Assembly (NCBI GenBank): GCA_012862575.1
Contig: BLSF01000038.1
Location: forward strand, 348,729 to 412,728
Length of the DNA stretch: 64,000 nt
Origin: Parietichytrium sp. I65-24A
Taxonomy: Eukaryota > Sar > Bigyra > Thraustochytrida > Thraustochytriidae
Reading direction: 5' to 3'
Part shown: positions 23,035 through 33,700 of the stretch, in pieces
How the letters are laid out: every line of letters begins with the position of its first letter
Position numbering within the stretch: position 1 is the first letter of the stretch
Program-made: the position numbers and the translations under genes
Notes under the pieces: generated by a model
Databases searched by the model: none
What the model was told of the DNA's origin: nothing
The model's input: the letters and a program-made list of their open reading frames with translations, nothing else

Positions 23035-24756
23035 ATGTCCATGAGCGAAGAAGAGTTTGTCAGTCGAAAAGCAGAGCCGGTCTACCAATCCAATCCTCCT
23101 GCCCCGGCGGTAGGCCTGCGAAGCGTTGGCTCGAACGATTTTGAAGAAGGGGTACAAGAGCAACAGCAGAGACAACAGGCTCCAGCCGGCTCCCCACACA
23201 ATGGCCACAGCAGCCCTCGAAACTTTACCAGCGCCCCAGAGCAAGTCGAGTACCTAGACGGAAGCGCCGTCATATACAACTCGAAGCGTTATGAGCTAGA
23301 AGAGGTGGTGCGCTTGCTCATGGAGTCGGTGGAGGGAAAACGGGACCCTGAGATACCGTGTAGGTACTCAGCGTCCCCTGTTCTAGTTTCCCAGAAACCG
23401 GGGTTCTCCAAGAAACCGCTTCTCTTTTATGTAGTTGAGGACAACAAAGACCAGCATGATGCCGGCCTTTCAAGCGCCCTTAGCGACCCACCGATACTGA
23501 CCGACCACACCGATGACGAGCTTCTCCAGATCTCTGTCAAGTACAAGGATTTTCGGCAAGGCAATCTCTTTTGGTCGGCGGACTACCCACTGTTTGGCTT
23601 AATATCAAGGAGGATCCATGGCCTGCCGCGCAAAACCAAGTCATGCGCAAGGCAGGCTTACGAGCTTTCAGGGTCCCTCTACACCCTGTTGCGCAAAGAA
23701 AGCGACTCCCAGCGCATTTCAAAAGCCAAGTTGAAAACTATCACCGTACCAGGCGCAGCGCGGATGCTAAACTACATGGCGGTTCCAAAGCAGCACTCGA
23801 GCATGCAGGATGACTACTTCGACTACGCGAGAAAGAACACTGCCCAGTTGCAGCAGCACCATCAGCAACAAGAGCAGCAGCAGCAGCAGCAGTTGCAGCA
23901 CCAGCAATCTCCAGCAATGCATGGTGTGCAGACCTCCAACACATTTGCACCCGGCCCTTGGCGTTCTCCACCAATGCCCGCCGCAGGGCCAATGTTAGCT
24001 ACCCGCGCCGCCCCATATCCTGCAGCCTCTCAACAATTCTTGCCAAACAACCCTCAGGGTTTGAATCCCTTGCTCCAGTTTCCGGAAATTGTATCGCTCT
24101 CGTCACAACAACAGGCCGCCGCGCTTGCGCACGGACAATTCGCACCACAGTTTATTCAGCAACATATGTCAGATGCCATGCGAGGAGTCGGGCCCATCGC
24201 CACGCGGCGGTATGGCCCGAACGGAGAGGTCTACGAAACAGATGACGACGGAAGAGGCAACCAGCAGCAAAACTACCGGAGCTCTCAAATGCACCCAAAC
24301 ACGACAGGCGGTTATCAAGACTTTTCTCAGATGCCGTATTACGCTGGCAGAGCATTTCACCAGCCAAACTCTGCGTCCACCTCCCACACCAGTATGGGCG
24401 CCACCTTACCCGGTCATCAGCTAGCCCCGGGCACGCACGGGGCTCATCTTACGCTCCTCAAGACCATCCCTCCAGGAGGTGTCTCAGGCATCAACCACAA
24501 CGCGCTGCAGCCGTCTCAGCACTTCATGCATGCGAGCAGCCTCGAGCCCTCTCTTCACGTGCAGCAGCAACTCCAGCAACAGCAGCAGTACCACCATCAA
24601 CAGCAGCAGCAGCAACAACAATTTATGGATCCCCAGGGCTATACCGGCCACACTTTTGCAAACCCCACTCGCAACCCGTCAAAACGTAACAAGCGCTCTC
24701 CAAGCTCCACGGACTCCAAGCGTGGGCGAAGGAATGCGGGCAACGTCGATTTGTAG
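23035..24756 (+). CDS. PolyQ-rich, probably nuclear protein of unknown family (573 aa)
   Basis: The function is not recognised. The frame starts at an ATG in the context AAACCATGTCC and is a single exon. Residues about 80-235 look globular, with regular alternation of hydrophobic and charged residues. Two glutamine-rich blocks follow at about 270-295 and 505-530, separated by a Pro/Ala/Gln/Met-rich low-complexity stretch. The C-terminus carries basic clusters (KRNKR, KRGRR) that would serve as nuclear localisation signals. Glutamine-rich activation regions plus C-terminal NLS suggest a transcriptional or chromatin cofactor; this is inference from composition only. No zinc finger, homeodomain or bZIP is seen. 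The CAG/CAA mix in the Q tracts argues for a maintained protein tract rather than a pure microsatellite. Confidence 0.85.
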   Translation: MSMSEEEFVSRKAEPVYQSNPPAPAVGLRSVGSNDFEEGVQEQQQRQQAPAGSPHNGHSSPRNFTSAPEQVEYLDGSAVIYNSKRYELEEVVRLLMESVEGKRDPEIPCRYSASPVLVSQKPGFSKKPLLFYVVEDNKDQHDAGLSSALSDPPILTDHTDDELLQISVKYKDFRQGNLFWSADYPLFGLISRRIHGLPRKTKSCARQAYELSGSLYTLLRKESDSQRISKAKLKTITVPGAARMLNYMAVPKQHSSMQDDYFDYARKNTAQLQQHHQQQEQQQQQQLQHQQSPAMHGVQTSNTFAPGPWRSPPMPAAGPMLATRAAPYPAASQQFLPNNPQGLNPLLQFPEIVSLSSQQQAAALAHGQFAPQFIQQHMSDAMRGVGPIATRRYGPNGEVYETDDDGRGNQQQNYRSSQMHPNTTGGYQDFSQMPYYAGRAFHQPNSASTSHTSMGATLPGHQLAPGTHGAHLTLLKTIPPGGVSGINHNALQPSQHFMHASSLEPSLHVQQQLQQQQQYHHQQQQQQQQFMDPQGYTGHTFANPTRNPSKRNKRSPSSTDSKRGRRNAGNVDL

Positions 24757-25604
24757 ATGTACGTTGCGGCTCCGCAGGCGCAGCGCTCAGTCTGGTGTCG
24801 TTAAACTAGATTCCAAGTCACTGCCAAGCAACACAGTGGCTTAGCACGACGCCATAGTGAACCTACTCCGCTCTCCTCTGCCAGGCAAGAGCACTTGGGC
24901 TAGAAGCATTGACCGTCAAAAGCTCGCGAGGGTCATTTTTGTTTTGAGGCGGGTGCGGGTAAATTTTAAGAGTTTTGATGGATCGGCGAAGGTTTGAGCT
25001 GTTGGATTTTACTGTTTGGCGAGGTGTCGGATATATAGCTCTTGGGACGTTGCGCGCGAGAGGCAGTTGGGCCCATAGCCCATAGCCTGCAGTGAAAGAC
25101 ACGTGGGCACAGGGCCAGCTTTTGACGATGGAAGATAAATTCAGACGTAATGTATTGTTCTTGACTGTGAGCTCCGAGGCGAGGTATGCGATGGCGTGAC
25201 CTCACGGACCAAAATTCTGCAATGAAAAGGGAATAGGAAACTTTAATTTTTCGTCGGACGCTGCAATTAGTTCTCACCAGGCAAGAACTAGTTTTCTTTA
25301 GCAAACTTCCGGTTCTGCGGATCGAAAAGGGTGCAAGTAGGTCTGCTTCCAAGTTTGCCAATTACGAATTACTTCTCCTTGCCCTTATTTCCCGAAACAA
25401 AATTTTCAATCAATTTCACCTTTCATGTGACACAAAGTAATTGCTCGCCGTTGAACATTGATCGAGGGGGGGGGGGTTGTTGATCATTTTAGTAATGAAT
25501 AGACTCGGCTTGAGCACACCTACGTCTCAAAAGGAGCGAGGAGGAAAAAAAAAAAAGGAAAGATGGAAATTAGAAATTACACCGGCCGAGGCTTCATTCA
25601 CAGC
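24757..25604. other. Convergent intergenic region
   Basis: This holds the 3' flanks of the polyQ gene (+) and the RRM gene (-). It is AT-rich with a short G-run near 25464. Nothing else is seen. Confidence 0.6.
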
Positions 25605-26894
25605 TCACCCCTTATTTGCCTCCACTGCTTTGCTTTCTTCCTGTGGTGCGGCCACTTGCAAAGTTTGGGGTGCCGGAGTCTTCCCAGGCGCGTTTCCTTC
25701 AGCGCTTTCACTTGCATCGCCTCCGGCCGGCTTCTCTTTAGAATTTTCTATCGCGGTCTCAACAGCTTGCTTGGCTCGAGACACCGCGGTCTTCGCGTTG
25801 GTTATAGAGACCTGTGCGTGGGTGAGCTGGGCCATGAGCAGATTAATGTTGCTCATTAGTTCTGTGCGAAGGCTCTTACTAATTGTTTTGGTGTCCTTAC
25901 CGAGCAGACCGAACTGCTTCTTCTGCGTAGCCAGCTGGCCCATCAACTCTGTAACTTGGTCTTTGGCGGCTTGGAGCTGCTTGGCAGCCTGCTTCTCCTT
26001 TATCTTAGCCTTCAACACCTCCTTATCATTCAAGTTTGGCAAACCAGCTCTACTCCATGTTCGCTTTTCGGGCTTCATTTCCTTCGCCGTGACCACCTCA
26101 GACTTTTGTTTGTTGGCGTTTGTGTCCGTGCTCGGCAGCATCATACTGGAATAAAGATCCGGCGCTCCTCCACTCGCCTTGGAAGTCTGCTGCTGTTCCT
26201 CGCTTTCTCCCGCGGCAGAATTCCCTGCTTGGCCTTTCTCCTTCTCAGTTTCGTGCTCCGCGGCTACAGCTGTGCTCTCAACGAACGGGCGGTTCGGGCA
26301 AGGTGTGGCATTAAGCACCGCCTTGTCGAGGTCTGCTTGAGAAGCAAATGCCACTTCTGCCTCGTCGTCGCCTTTGTCGTTGGCATCCTCGTCACCATCA
26401 TTATCATCGAGGCGATAGAGTCTGATGGCCGGATTTCGCAGCACCGGCGCGCGGTTCACGAACGCCCTATGAGCTGCAGCATGGTCAGTGAACTTGATGA
26501 CTGCTGCGCCGAGGTCCTTGGCGCAGCGCACGGTCTTCACGGGTCCGTAGCGCACAAAGTGGCTCCTCAGCCTCTCCGCCGCGCACATGTCGCTCGGCAC
26601 GTTCGTCACCAGCACTTTACGGCTCGCCTTGCTCTCCACCGCGCCTTGCAGCACCGCCAGCAGCACCTGCGCGCTCGCATCTCCCGCATCAACCGCATTA
26701 ACCGCAGTAACCGCATTAACCGCGCCGCCAGTCGCGCCAGTCGCGCCAGTCGCGAGGCCAGCGCTGTCGCCTCCTGTGCTGGTCCCCTGCGACTTGGCCG
26801 GCGGCTTTGGCGCGGACCACCGACCACCGCTCTCGCCGTCGCTGTTCGCTTCGTCCTCGTAGTCGAGGAGCGCGCCGAGGTCCTCTGCCGACAT
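25605..26894 (-). CDS. RRM protein resembling RBM26/RBM27 (429 aa)
   Basis: This is a probable RNA-binding protein. An RRM lies at residues about 92-162 with RNP2-like VLVTNVP and a degenerate RNP1 (LGAAVIKF). The spacing and the ending VLRNPAIRLYRL recall the RRM of RBM26/27 and fungal relatives, where the fold ends VLNNRFIKVYW. A charged coiled-coil follows at about 284-390, starting NLNDKEVLKAKIKEKQAAKQ, a region also typical of that family. The CCCH finger and PWI-like domain of animal RBM26/27 are absent. The N-terminus is acidic and then holds an Ala/Val/Thr/Gly repeat encoded by a minisatellite near 26690-26765. The start is a clean ATG. Family placement is moderate; generic RRM protein is the fallback. 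Confidence 0.8.
   Translation of the reverse strand: MSAEDLGALLDYEDEANSDGESGGRWSAPKPPAKSQGTSTGGDSAGLATGATGATGGAVNAVTAVNAVDAGDASAQVLLAVLQGAVESKASRKVLVTNVPSDMCAAERLRSHFVRYGPVKTVRCAKDLGAAVIKFTDHAAAHRAFVNRAPVLRNPAIRLYRLDDNDGDEDANDKGDDEAEVAFASQADLDKAVLNATPCPNRPFVESTAVAAEHETEKEKGQAGNSAAGESEEQQQTSKASGGAPDLYSSMMLPSTDTNANKQKSEVVTAKEMKPEKRTWSRAGLPNLNDKEVLKAKIKEKQAAKQLQAAKDQVTELMGQLATQKKQFGLLGKDTKTISKSLRTELMSNINLLMAQLTHAQVSITNAKTAVSRAKQAVETAIENSKEKPAGGDASESAEGNAPGKTPAPQTLQVAAPQEESKAVEANKG
26690..26765. repeat. In-frame minisatellite inside the RRM gene
   Basis: AACCGCATT/AACCGCAGT units and GTCGCGCCA units repeat in multiples of three and encode the low-complexity Ala/Val/Asn and Ala/Thr/Gly segment at residues about 43-70. 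Confidence 0.75.
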
Positions 26895-27639
26895 TGCCGC
26901 CTGCTTGCCTGCCTCCCTTCCTTTCTTCTGCTCTCGTTCTCTGCGCCAAATGTCCGATGCGCCAGCGGCGATGGCGATGGCGAAGCCAAGTGTCCCGGAG
27001 GGTACGGTACCAGGTACTCAGGTTTGCGGGGTACGCGGGACGCAGGATGTGGGACGTGGGACTGGAGTTGCGGTGTCCCCTCTGAGCGAACGCTGGCGCG
27101 AGGACGTGAGGGTACGCGGGGACTAGTTTGACGGTGGAGCTTGGCTAGGACAAGAGCTTACACACGCTGGCCACGGGGCTTGCATGTACTCGAGCAAAGC
27201 CAGTGTCCGCAGAGTAATCAGAGTCGAGTGGGAAAGCTGGAGGAGCTTGCGCTTCGTGGAGTTGAGGAGTCTCCGAAGCCCCGAAGAGTTGGAAGAGAGC
27301 GAAGAGGCGCAAAAGAAATCATTTGGCTTTGGGAGAGGTCACAGACGGAAGAATACAACACTTCGCTGCAAATGGAACGAAGAAATGAAATAGGCTCGCA
27401 TCGGTCGTGAGATATTTGCGCGTCCACAATGCTGATCTGCTCGGTTTGAAGTTCCAAAGCGTGCCTGCAAGTGCGACACAGCGTGGACTCCGCGAAAGCC
27501 AAAAGTCGCGGGCGGCTTACCTTCCATCGCGCCTCGTCTCGGCTACCATGCCGGACCAGCAAGAGGACACAGGGCAGTTTGGCGGCCGTGCATTGCTTGC
27601 ACGTTCCGGGGCATTCGCTGCCTTTGAACGAGGACTGGA

Positions 27640-28195
27640 ATGACCGGTACGAAGAACTTCAATTCTGGCTCTCCTTTCGTCGCTCCCGCCTCCCCAAATG
27701 CGCTGTTTTGCAGGACGGATGACGGCGAGAACAGTGTCTTGGCTGTCTGGCGGCAGATCCTGCTCGAAAGATGGGCAAGCTACGGACTCGGACTCCGAGC
27801 CACTTTGCCTAACTGTAATGACATGACGGGACCTCGTTTAGGCGGCGCCGTTGACAGCGGACATCGTTTCCCAGTGAGAACGAAAACAAATACCTCGATG
27901 GTTCCAAGAGCAAGAACGACAGGTGAGCATCATTCTGATCTCTGATTATTTGCACCTTCAATCTGATCTCTGATTATTTGCACAGCCTCCACCTCTTTCG
28001 CTTCCATGGCGCGCAGTGCTCTTGGACATATCAGAGAACAGCGAGGCTGTTTTCGCCACCCAGTACATCTGCGACGGAAGCTCGTGGCAACGGCCGGCGT
28101 GTGCTTTGCTCGAATGTGTCAAAACCCTCGCCGCATCCGATCCCAAGCTCAAGATCGCCATGCTTCGAACGCCTCAACTTCACTTCACTTGTTAA
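27640..28195 (+). other. Possible two-exon coding segment of unknown function
   Basis: A frame from ATG 27640 runs to a donor-like ACAG|GTGAGC at 27921/27922. Joined to the acceptor GCGCAG at 28013 it continues in frame (ACA G|TG CTC TTG) through a protein-like stretch beginning VLLDISENSEAVF to a TAA at 28193-28195. That would give an intron of 92 bp (27922-28013) containing a 27-bp tandem duplication. No family is recognised, and an alternative acceptor at 27985 opens the same downstream frame but not the upstream one. Transcript data would decide. Confidence 0.3.
27931..27985. repeat. Direct repeat CTGATCTCTGATTATTTGCAC x2
   Basis: Two copies of a 21-base sequence with a period of about 27 bases lie in the candidate intron. 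Each copy offers a CTGAT branch-point-like sequence, and the second ends in CAG. Confidence 0.9.
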
Positions 28196-29288
28196 TGCCT
28201 CTGCCACGTCCATCCTTTTCACGTGAGAACCTCCCTCGATACCCCGACGGACTGACGCGCGAGCACCTGAACATCCACCGCGATCACCGCGATCACCGCG
28301 ATCATGGATGGGTCATCGGCGATCGACCGTGACCTTCATCTTGAATGTTGCAAACGCTCAACTTGGAAAGTGAAACAGGTCAAGGGAAACAAACGTTGAA
28401 CGCACACATGACCGCTCCAAAGGCTTAGCCAGCTGCCGCCGCTTACTATAGCAACCGCCCGACTTTTGTCCGTCGAGGCAGCGCTGTGGAGGCCCCCGGC
28501 GTCTGACCAGCAGCGTAGGGATTGCTTATCCACCAGATAAGGCGCCAGGAGGATCCCGGGGGGTGGAGGAGATCGCACACTCGCGATCGCGAGCTAAGTA
28601 ATTCTCATCTCATGTGACGAGGAGAATTGGAACAAGAATGGACCTTGGAATTTCAGTTCATTCATCGTCTTGGTCGGCGACTTTCTATCAGAACGCAGCT
28701 CTCCCAATCACTTTCGCACTTGTTTCCCATCTCCCAACCCATCAACTGCCTTGAACTCCCATCCACTATCCACACTATCCACTATCGACCATCGGCCGTG
28801 AGGCGCGGCCGGGCCCCGCCCGCACTGCGCTTGTCGCATTGCACTTGCACAGAGAAACCCGCGTAGGTGGTAAGGTAGTCTGCGTAGTGACAGGCCAACC
28901 AAGCTTCGTGTGTGTCGACGCCCTTTATCATTCCTTTATCCCTTTCATTGACTGTGAAATACTGTGAACGAAAAACGTATCATTAATTAAAAAAAGGTAC
29001 TTACTTTGCTTAGTGCCGTTCATGAAAGTGGGTCTGTCTTTCTTTTGAGTCTTTTGGTCTTTTTGCCAAGTCGTTTTCGTTTTTGTCGTTTCGTGTCTGT
29101 CTCTCTGTGTCAGTCGGTCGGTCGCGGAGTTGTAGAGCGCAGTTGGAGAGAAGAGCGACGGTGACGGGTCTGAGTGCAGTGCAGCGCAGTGCAGTGAAGA
29201 TACCGTTCGTTGCGCATTCAGCGAAGGAAGGAAAGAAGGAAGGAAGCGTGGCTTTCGGGCGTTGCAAAAGAGGGCCGGAAGAGAGAAA

Positions 29289-30341
29289 ATGCAGGCGCTG
29301 GTGAGAAAGTGCGCCCGGGACGCGGGGCGGGTGCAAGGATGGCGGTGCATGTCGTCGGCATCGGCCGCAGGGTATTCGGAGAAGCACAGGGAAACTCTGC
29401 AAGGGCTCAAGGGAAAGTCGCTCATGAGGATCGATGACTACACACAGGACGAGCTGCTGGCAGTCCTTGCTCTTTCGCGACACATCAAGGCACTGTACAA
29501 GACCGGTCAGCTACCAGAAGAGCTCAAAGGCAAGAGCGTTGCGTCTATCTATCAGAAGAGAAGTACCAGAACGAGAGTGAGCACGGATACAGGAATGGCG
29601 TTGCTCGGAGGTACGTCCCTGTTCCTGTCCAAGGAGGACATCCAGCTCGGTACAAACGAGACCATCCGTGACACCGCCCTCGTCCTCTCGCGCTTCAATT
29701 CGCTGATCCTCGCACGCGTGTTTGGTCACTCCATTATCGAAGAGCTCGGACAATACGCAACCGTACCTGTCATCAACGCTCTCTCGGACTCACACCACCC
29801 ATTGCAATCCCTTGCCGACTACATGACAATCCAAGAGAAGTTTGGAGTGGAGAATACCAAAGGAAAGACTTTGGCATGGGTTGGAGACGGCAACAATGTT
29901 CTGAACGATCTCATGCTTGCAGCACCGATGCTTGGCATGGATGTGCGGGTTTGCACCCCGGAGCGCCACCGTCCGAACCGCACGATCCGCGAAGACGCAA
30001 AGTCACTCTGCACTACTTACGGCACCAAGATCAGCTTCACCGACGAGCCGATTGACGCTGTGGCCGGCACTGACGTGATTGTGACAGACACATGGGTGAG
30101 CATGGGCCAGGAGGAGGAGGCCAAGATTCGTCTCAAGGAGTTCGCCGGGTACCAGGTGAACAGCAAGCTCGTTTCGCGCGCAAACAGCGATTGTATCTTT
30201 ATGCATTGTCTTCCTCGACACGCTGAAGAGGTCACCGACGAAGTCTTCTACTCCCCTCGCTCGGTGGTGTTCGACGAAGCAGAGAACCGCATGTACACAG
30301 TTATGGCTGTGATGTGCTCCATGCTCGGCAAAACGTTTTGA
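29289..30341 (+). CDS. OTC: Ornithine carbamoyltransferase, mitochondrial (350 aa)
   Basis: It condenses carbamoyl phosphate and ornithine to citrulline in arginine synthesis or the urea cycle. Diagnostic motifs are STRTR (residues 92-96, carbamoyl phosphate), HPLQ (170-173), DTWVSMG, and HCLPRH (306-311; the usual form is HCLPRK) followed by the family C-terminus EVFYSPRS...FDEAENR. The length matches eukaryotic OTC. The chosen ATG (GAAAATGCAG) starts a typical mitochondrial presequence, rich in Arg and Ala without acidic residues at first; the open frame extends nine codons further upstream only through a TTG. It is a single exon, convergent with the helicase gene. Confidence 0.97.
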   Translation: MQALVRKCARDAGRVQGWRCMSSASAAGYSEKHRETLQGLKGKSLMRIDDYTQDELLAVLALSRHIKALYKTGQLPEELKGKSVASIYQKRSTRTRVSTDTGMALLGGTSLFLSKEDIQLGTNETIRDTALVLSRFNSLILARVFGHSIIEELGQYATVPVINALSDSHHPLQSLADYMTIQEKFGVENTKGKTLAWVGDGNNVLNDLMLAAPMLGMDVRVCTPERHRPNRTIREDAKSLCTTYGTKISFTDEPIDAVAGTDVIVTDTWVSMGQEEEAKIRLKEFAGYQVNSKLVSRANSDCIFMHCLPRHAEEVTDEVFYSPRSVVFDEAENRMYTVMAVMCSMLGKTF

Positions 30342-30784
30342 AGCAGTCGTATCCTGAAAGCAGTCCCTACGCACGCATGCAACGCATGCAAGAGTGAAAA
30401 GGTGCGCCGCTGTTCCGTATGCAAATCCGCATGCATCCTGAATCAGATATTCCCGTGCCTTCCCGCGGTGACTGTTTTTCTAGGTCGAGGCTTCGTTCAC
30501 TGAAAAGGATAGCTCTCTTTTGAGTGAAACCGACAGTAATATGCACACAACTCAGGAAATTCGGCATAGAAAAAAAACTCTCACATGTCAATTGAAATCA
30601 ATCTAAACAAAAACAAAATGTAGGTCTACGATTCTCAGCCGCAAGCTGGTGCCGTTTCATTCATTGAACGAACCAACGAACCAAACAAACAGACGAACGA
30701 TATGTACCGTATCATCATGCTGTGAATTTCGTAAAGGAAGGGAATTGTGATTTTGTTTTTTGACAAGATGTTCGAATTGCTCTA
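30342..30784. other. Convergent intergenic region OTC / helicase
   Basis: This is 3' flanking DNA of both genes. AAC/AAAC-rich motifs occur near 30670-30700. No gene is seen. Confidence 0.7.
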
Positions 30785-33700
30785 TTAGTCATCCCAGCCG
30801 GTTCTAGCACTCGAAGCTGTGAAGGTCTGGCCGCCATTGCGTGGTTGCTGTGGGGGATTTGGTGGCTGAAAAGCGTTTTGCTCATGTTTCCAAGAGTTTC
30901 TGCGACCCCTTCCACCTCGGCCACCACCTCGGCCACCACCTCGGCCGCCGCCTCGGCCACCGCCTCGGCCACCACCTCGGGTTGGCTTCCTCCCGCCCAT
31001 ATTTTCAAAAGCTTTTGCTTGGACTGTCACATCTGCCCTGTAATACGGCAAAGAGTCGTTCGAGTCAAACGCTCGGCACAAACCTTCAATAAAGCTTTCC
31101 TCCTCGGGAAGCACATCTGCTCTATCCACCCTTCTCTGAATGAGGTCTTCGATGGCCTCCCGACAGTTTTCCACCAGTTGCAACATGTCGTCGTCCACGT
31201 ATTCAAAGTAGATCCAGTCCTGGATGCCAACATACGTCTTGGATTGATGCGACTCACTCTCCATGTCGTAAACGAAAAACGCACCCTCTTTCACTAGCTC
31301 AAAGTTGTTTGCGACAAGAAAACGACGTATCTTTCCCATACACTCTCGCAAATCGGGTCTAGCTGCCTTCAAAGTCTTGCTCAGCCAACTCATCTTGACT
31401 CTGCCTTCATCACTGGCAGCGATGATCTCACGGATAAGGCGTAGCGCTTCTGCTTGTTGAGGGTTTTTTGTCTGATGCGCTTCCTTCAAGTCACTATGCA
31501 TAAAAGTGGAGAGCCCGGTCCCACTATCCTGGACCTTCGCCTCCCCGAAAAGGATAATAGGAAGGGGGCTTATCTGGGTGCAGTCGTAGAGGTATCGGCC
31601 GCCCTGCGTCTGCACCTTGTCGTGATACATGACCCACCGATGGTCCCATGATTGAGGTGCGGTGTTTGCGTTCACCGACCCCGGGTGCGGCTTCACTAAC
31701 CCGAGATCCTTGATGAATATCTGTGTTGGCATTCTTGCTCTCTTGTCCTGACTGGCCCCGACACGGCCAAGATTGGGGTACAGTCCGGCCATCAAACACG
31801 CTTTCGCAACTGGCCAAAGCTTCGAGTGTCTATTTAGATGAGCCAGGGTTCTGTCGGTGTCTTCGTTCTTGGGATCAATGAGCCCCGCATCGCCGAGCAG
31901 GAGCATGTATTGCGCCTTAAGATCTTGGGCCATGCAGAGCTGTTGGTGATTGAGAAACTTTTTGAAGGCGAAATTCTTTCCCATTCCCTTGGATTCGTGA
32001 TACTCCCAGTCGTCGAATGCGTTCAGCATGGCCATATGGTCGCTCGGATACCCTTCCGCGAAGCTTCTTTTGGCAGCGTCCGCTTGAGACTTGGCCTCCA
32101 TCGGTGTAACAAAAATTGTCCGCTGACTGAGAATCGCAGTGATTGTCACGACAGGATCCAAACACCCAAATATGCAAGCCATAACGAGAGACTTGCCTAT
32201 TTGAGGCCCCATCGGAAGAGTGGACAAGCAACGCCCCAGGGACGTAATATCTTCGTTTTCTACTCGCAGAGCCCCGATCCTGGTGAGGAGCTCAAGTGCA
32301 TTCGACGCCGATTTCTCGCTTGGAGGGGTTAGCGCCTTATTCAGAAAAGAGACGATCCCGCCGGACTGTAGAGGAGCAAGGCCCAAGGCTCGAACCTGCA
32401 GACAAAGTTGCTCCAGAGGAGTGCGTACAATCTCGGGCAGCGCATAATCTTGCAAGTGTGCATCAAAGTACCCCCTCGGCATGAGATGCCAACACTTGCC
32501 GGCACGAACACGACCAGCACGGCCGCGGCGCTGCATTGCAGAGGCCTTGCTTACCCACGTCGGCAACAAGCAGGCAATGTTTGCTTCGGCGTCATAGGTC
32601 TTCTCCTTATGCTTGCAAGAGTCGATCACGTACACCACGTCATCAATTGTGATCGACGACTCGGCAATGTTGGTCGCCAAGACTATTTTGCGTTTTCCAG
32701 GTGGGGGTGTGCGGAAAATCTCCTTCTGCTGCGCAGTGCCCATCGACCCATGGAGAGGACAGAGAAGCCAGCGCCCGTGCTTATTCTTGGCTTGCAACAG
32801 TTCGTGAAGCTTCTTAATGTCATCCCAGCCGGGCAAAAACACCAACACCGCGCTGCTTGCCTCTTCGTTCCCATCAAACTGACGAGGGAGCGGAAAGTCT
32901 CTTTCGATGCGCTCGACCAAAGCCACGATGACCATGAGTGGGATCTGGTTCATGTCAAATCTTTTCAATATTGCGTCTTTAATCTCGTCGCTGCACGGGA
33001 TCCCGCCTTCCGCAGCGTAAGACGACTCCAGTATTGATTGGAGCTCTTTGGCGGCTGCTATTTCCTTCTTGTTGGTGGGCGCTCGGGCCCGCCGCTGTCC
33101 GTTCCCACCCTTCCCTGCGTCACCTGCGCTGAGATCGTGGCACCTGGAGAATTCCATGGCCTCCTCGAGATAAAAGTCTTGGACCGGGAATGCTCGACCG
33201 GGAATATGCACGACTGGAACAGGAGCATCAATTGCACGGGAAAAATACTCTGCAAAAAGGTCTGCGTTCAAGGTAGCGCTCATGAGCACGACGCGGAGGT
33301 CTTGCCGCTGCGCGAGCAGATCTCTGAGAATGACGATGAGAAAATCGGAGTCCATCGACCGCTCATGCACCTCGTCGAGGAGGATATGCGTGACTCCAGA
33401 AAGCTCCGGGTCCATCTGCAAGCGGCGAAGCAGTATTCCGGTCGTACAAAAGAGCATCCTCGTGCGCTCACTGGCGCGCCTTTCCAGCCGAATTTGGTAG
33501 CCCACCACTCCCCCCTTTTGCGACATGATATCCTCCCCGCGCTCAGCCGCCACTCGCGATGCGACACCGATGGCGCTGATTCTCCGCGGCTGTGTGCACA
33601 CAATATTGCAGTGCTCGCCGCGACTCCACGCGTCCTCGAGCACGTACTGCGGTATCTGCGTCGTCTTACCGGACCCCGTCGCGCCGCTGACCACCACCAC

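Larger units (their letters stand above)
26895..29288. other. Divergent intergenic region, may hide a small spliced gene
   Basis: This lies between the RRM gene (-) and OTC (+). Most of it has no recognisable gene. The interval 27548-28195 shows coding-like frames and splice-like signals and is listed separately. Short repeats include three GATCACCGC units near 28272-28300 and CTATCCACTATC near 28770, a motif that also occurs near 10370. Confidence 0.5.

Noticed and set aside
25956-27131. 391-codon plus-strand frame
   Set aside because: Antisense shadow of the RRM gene; Arg/His-rich and without a domain.
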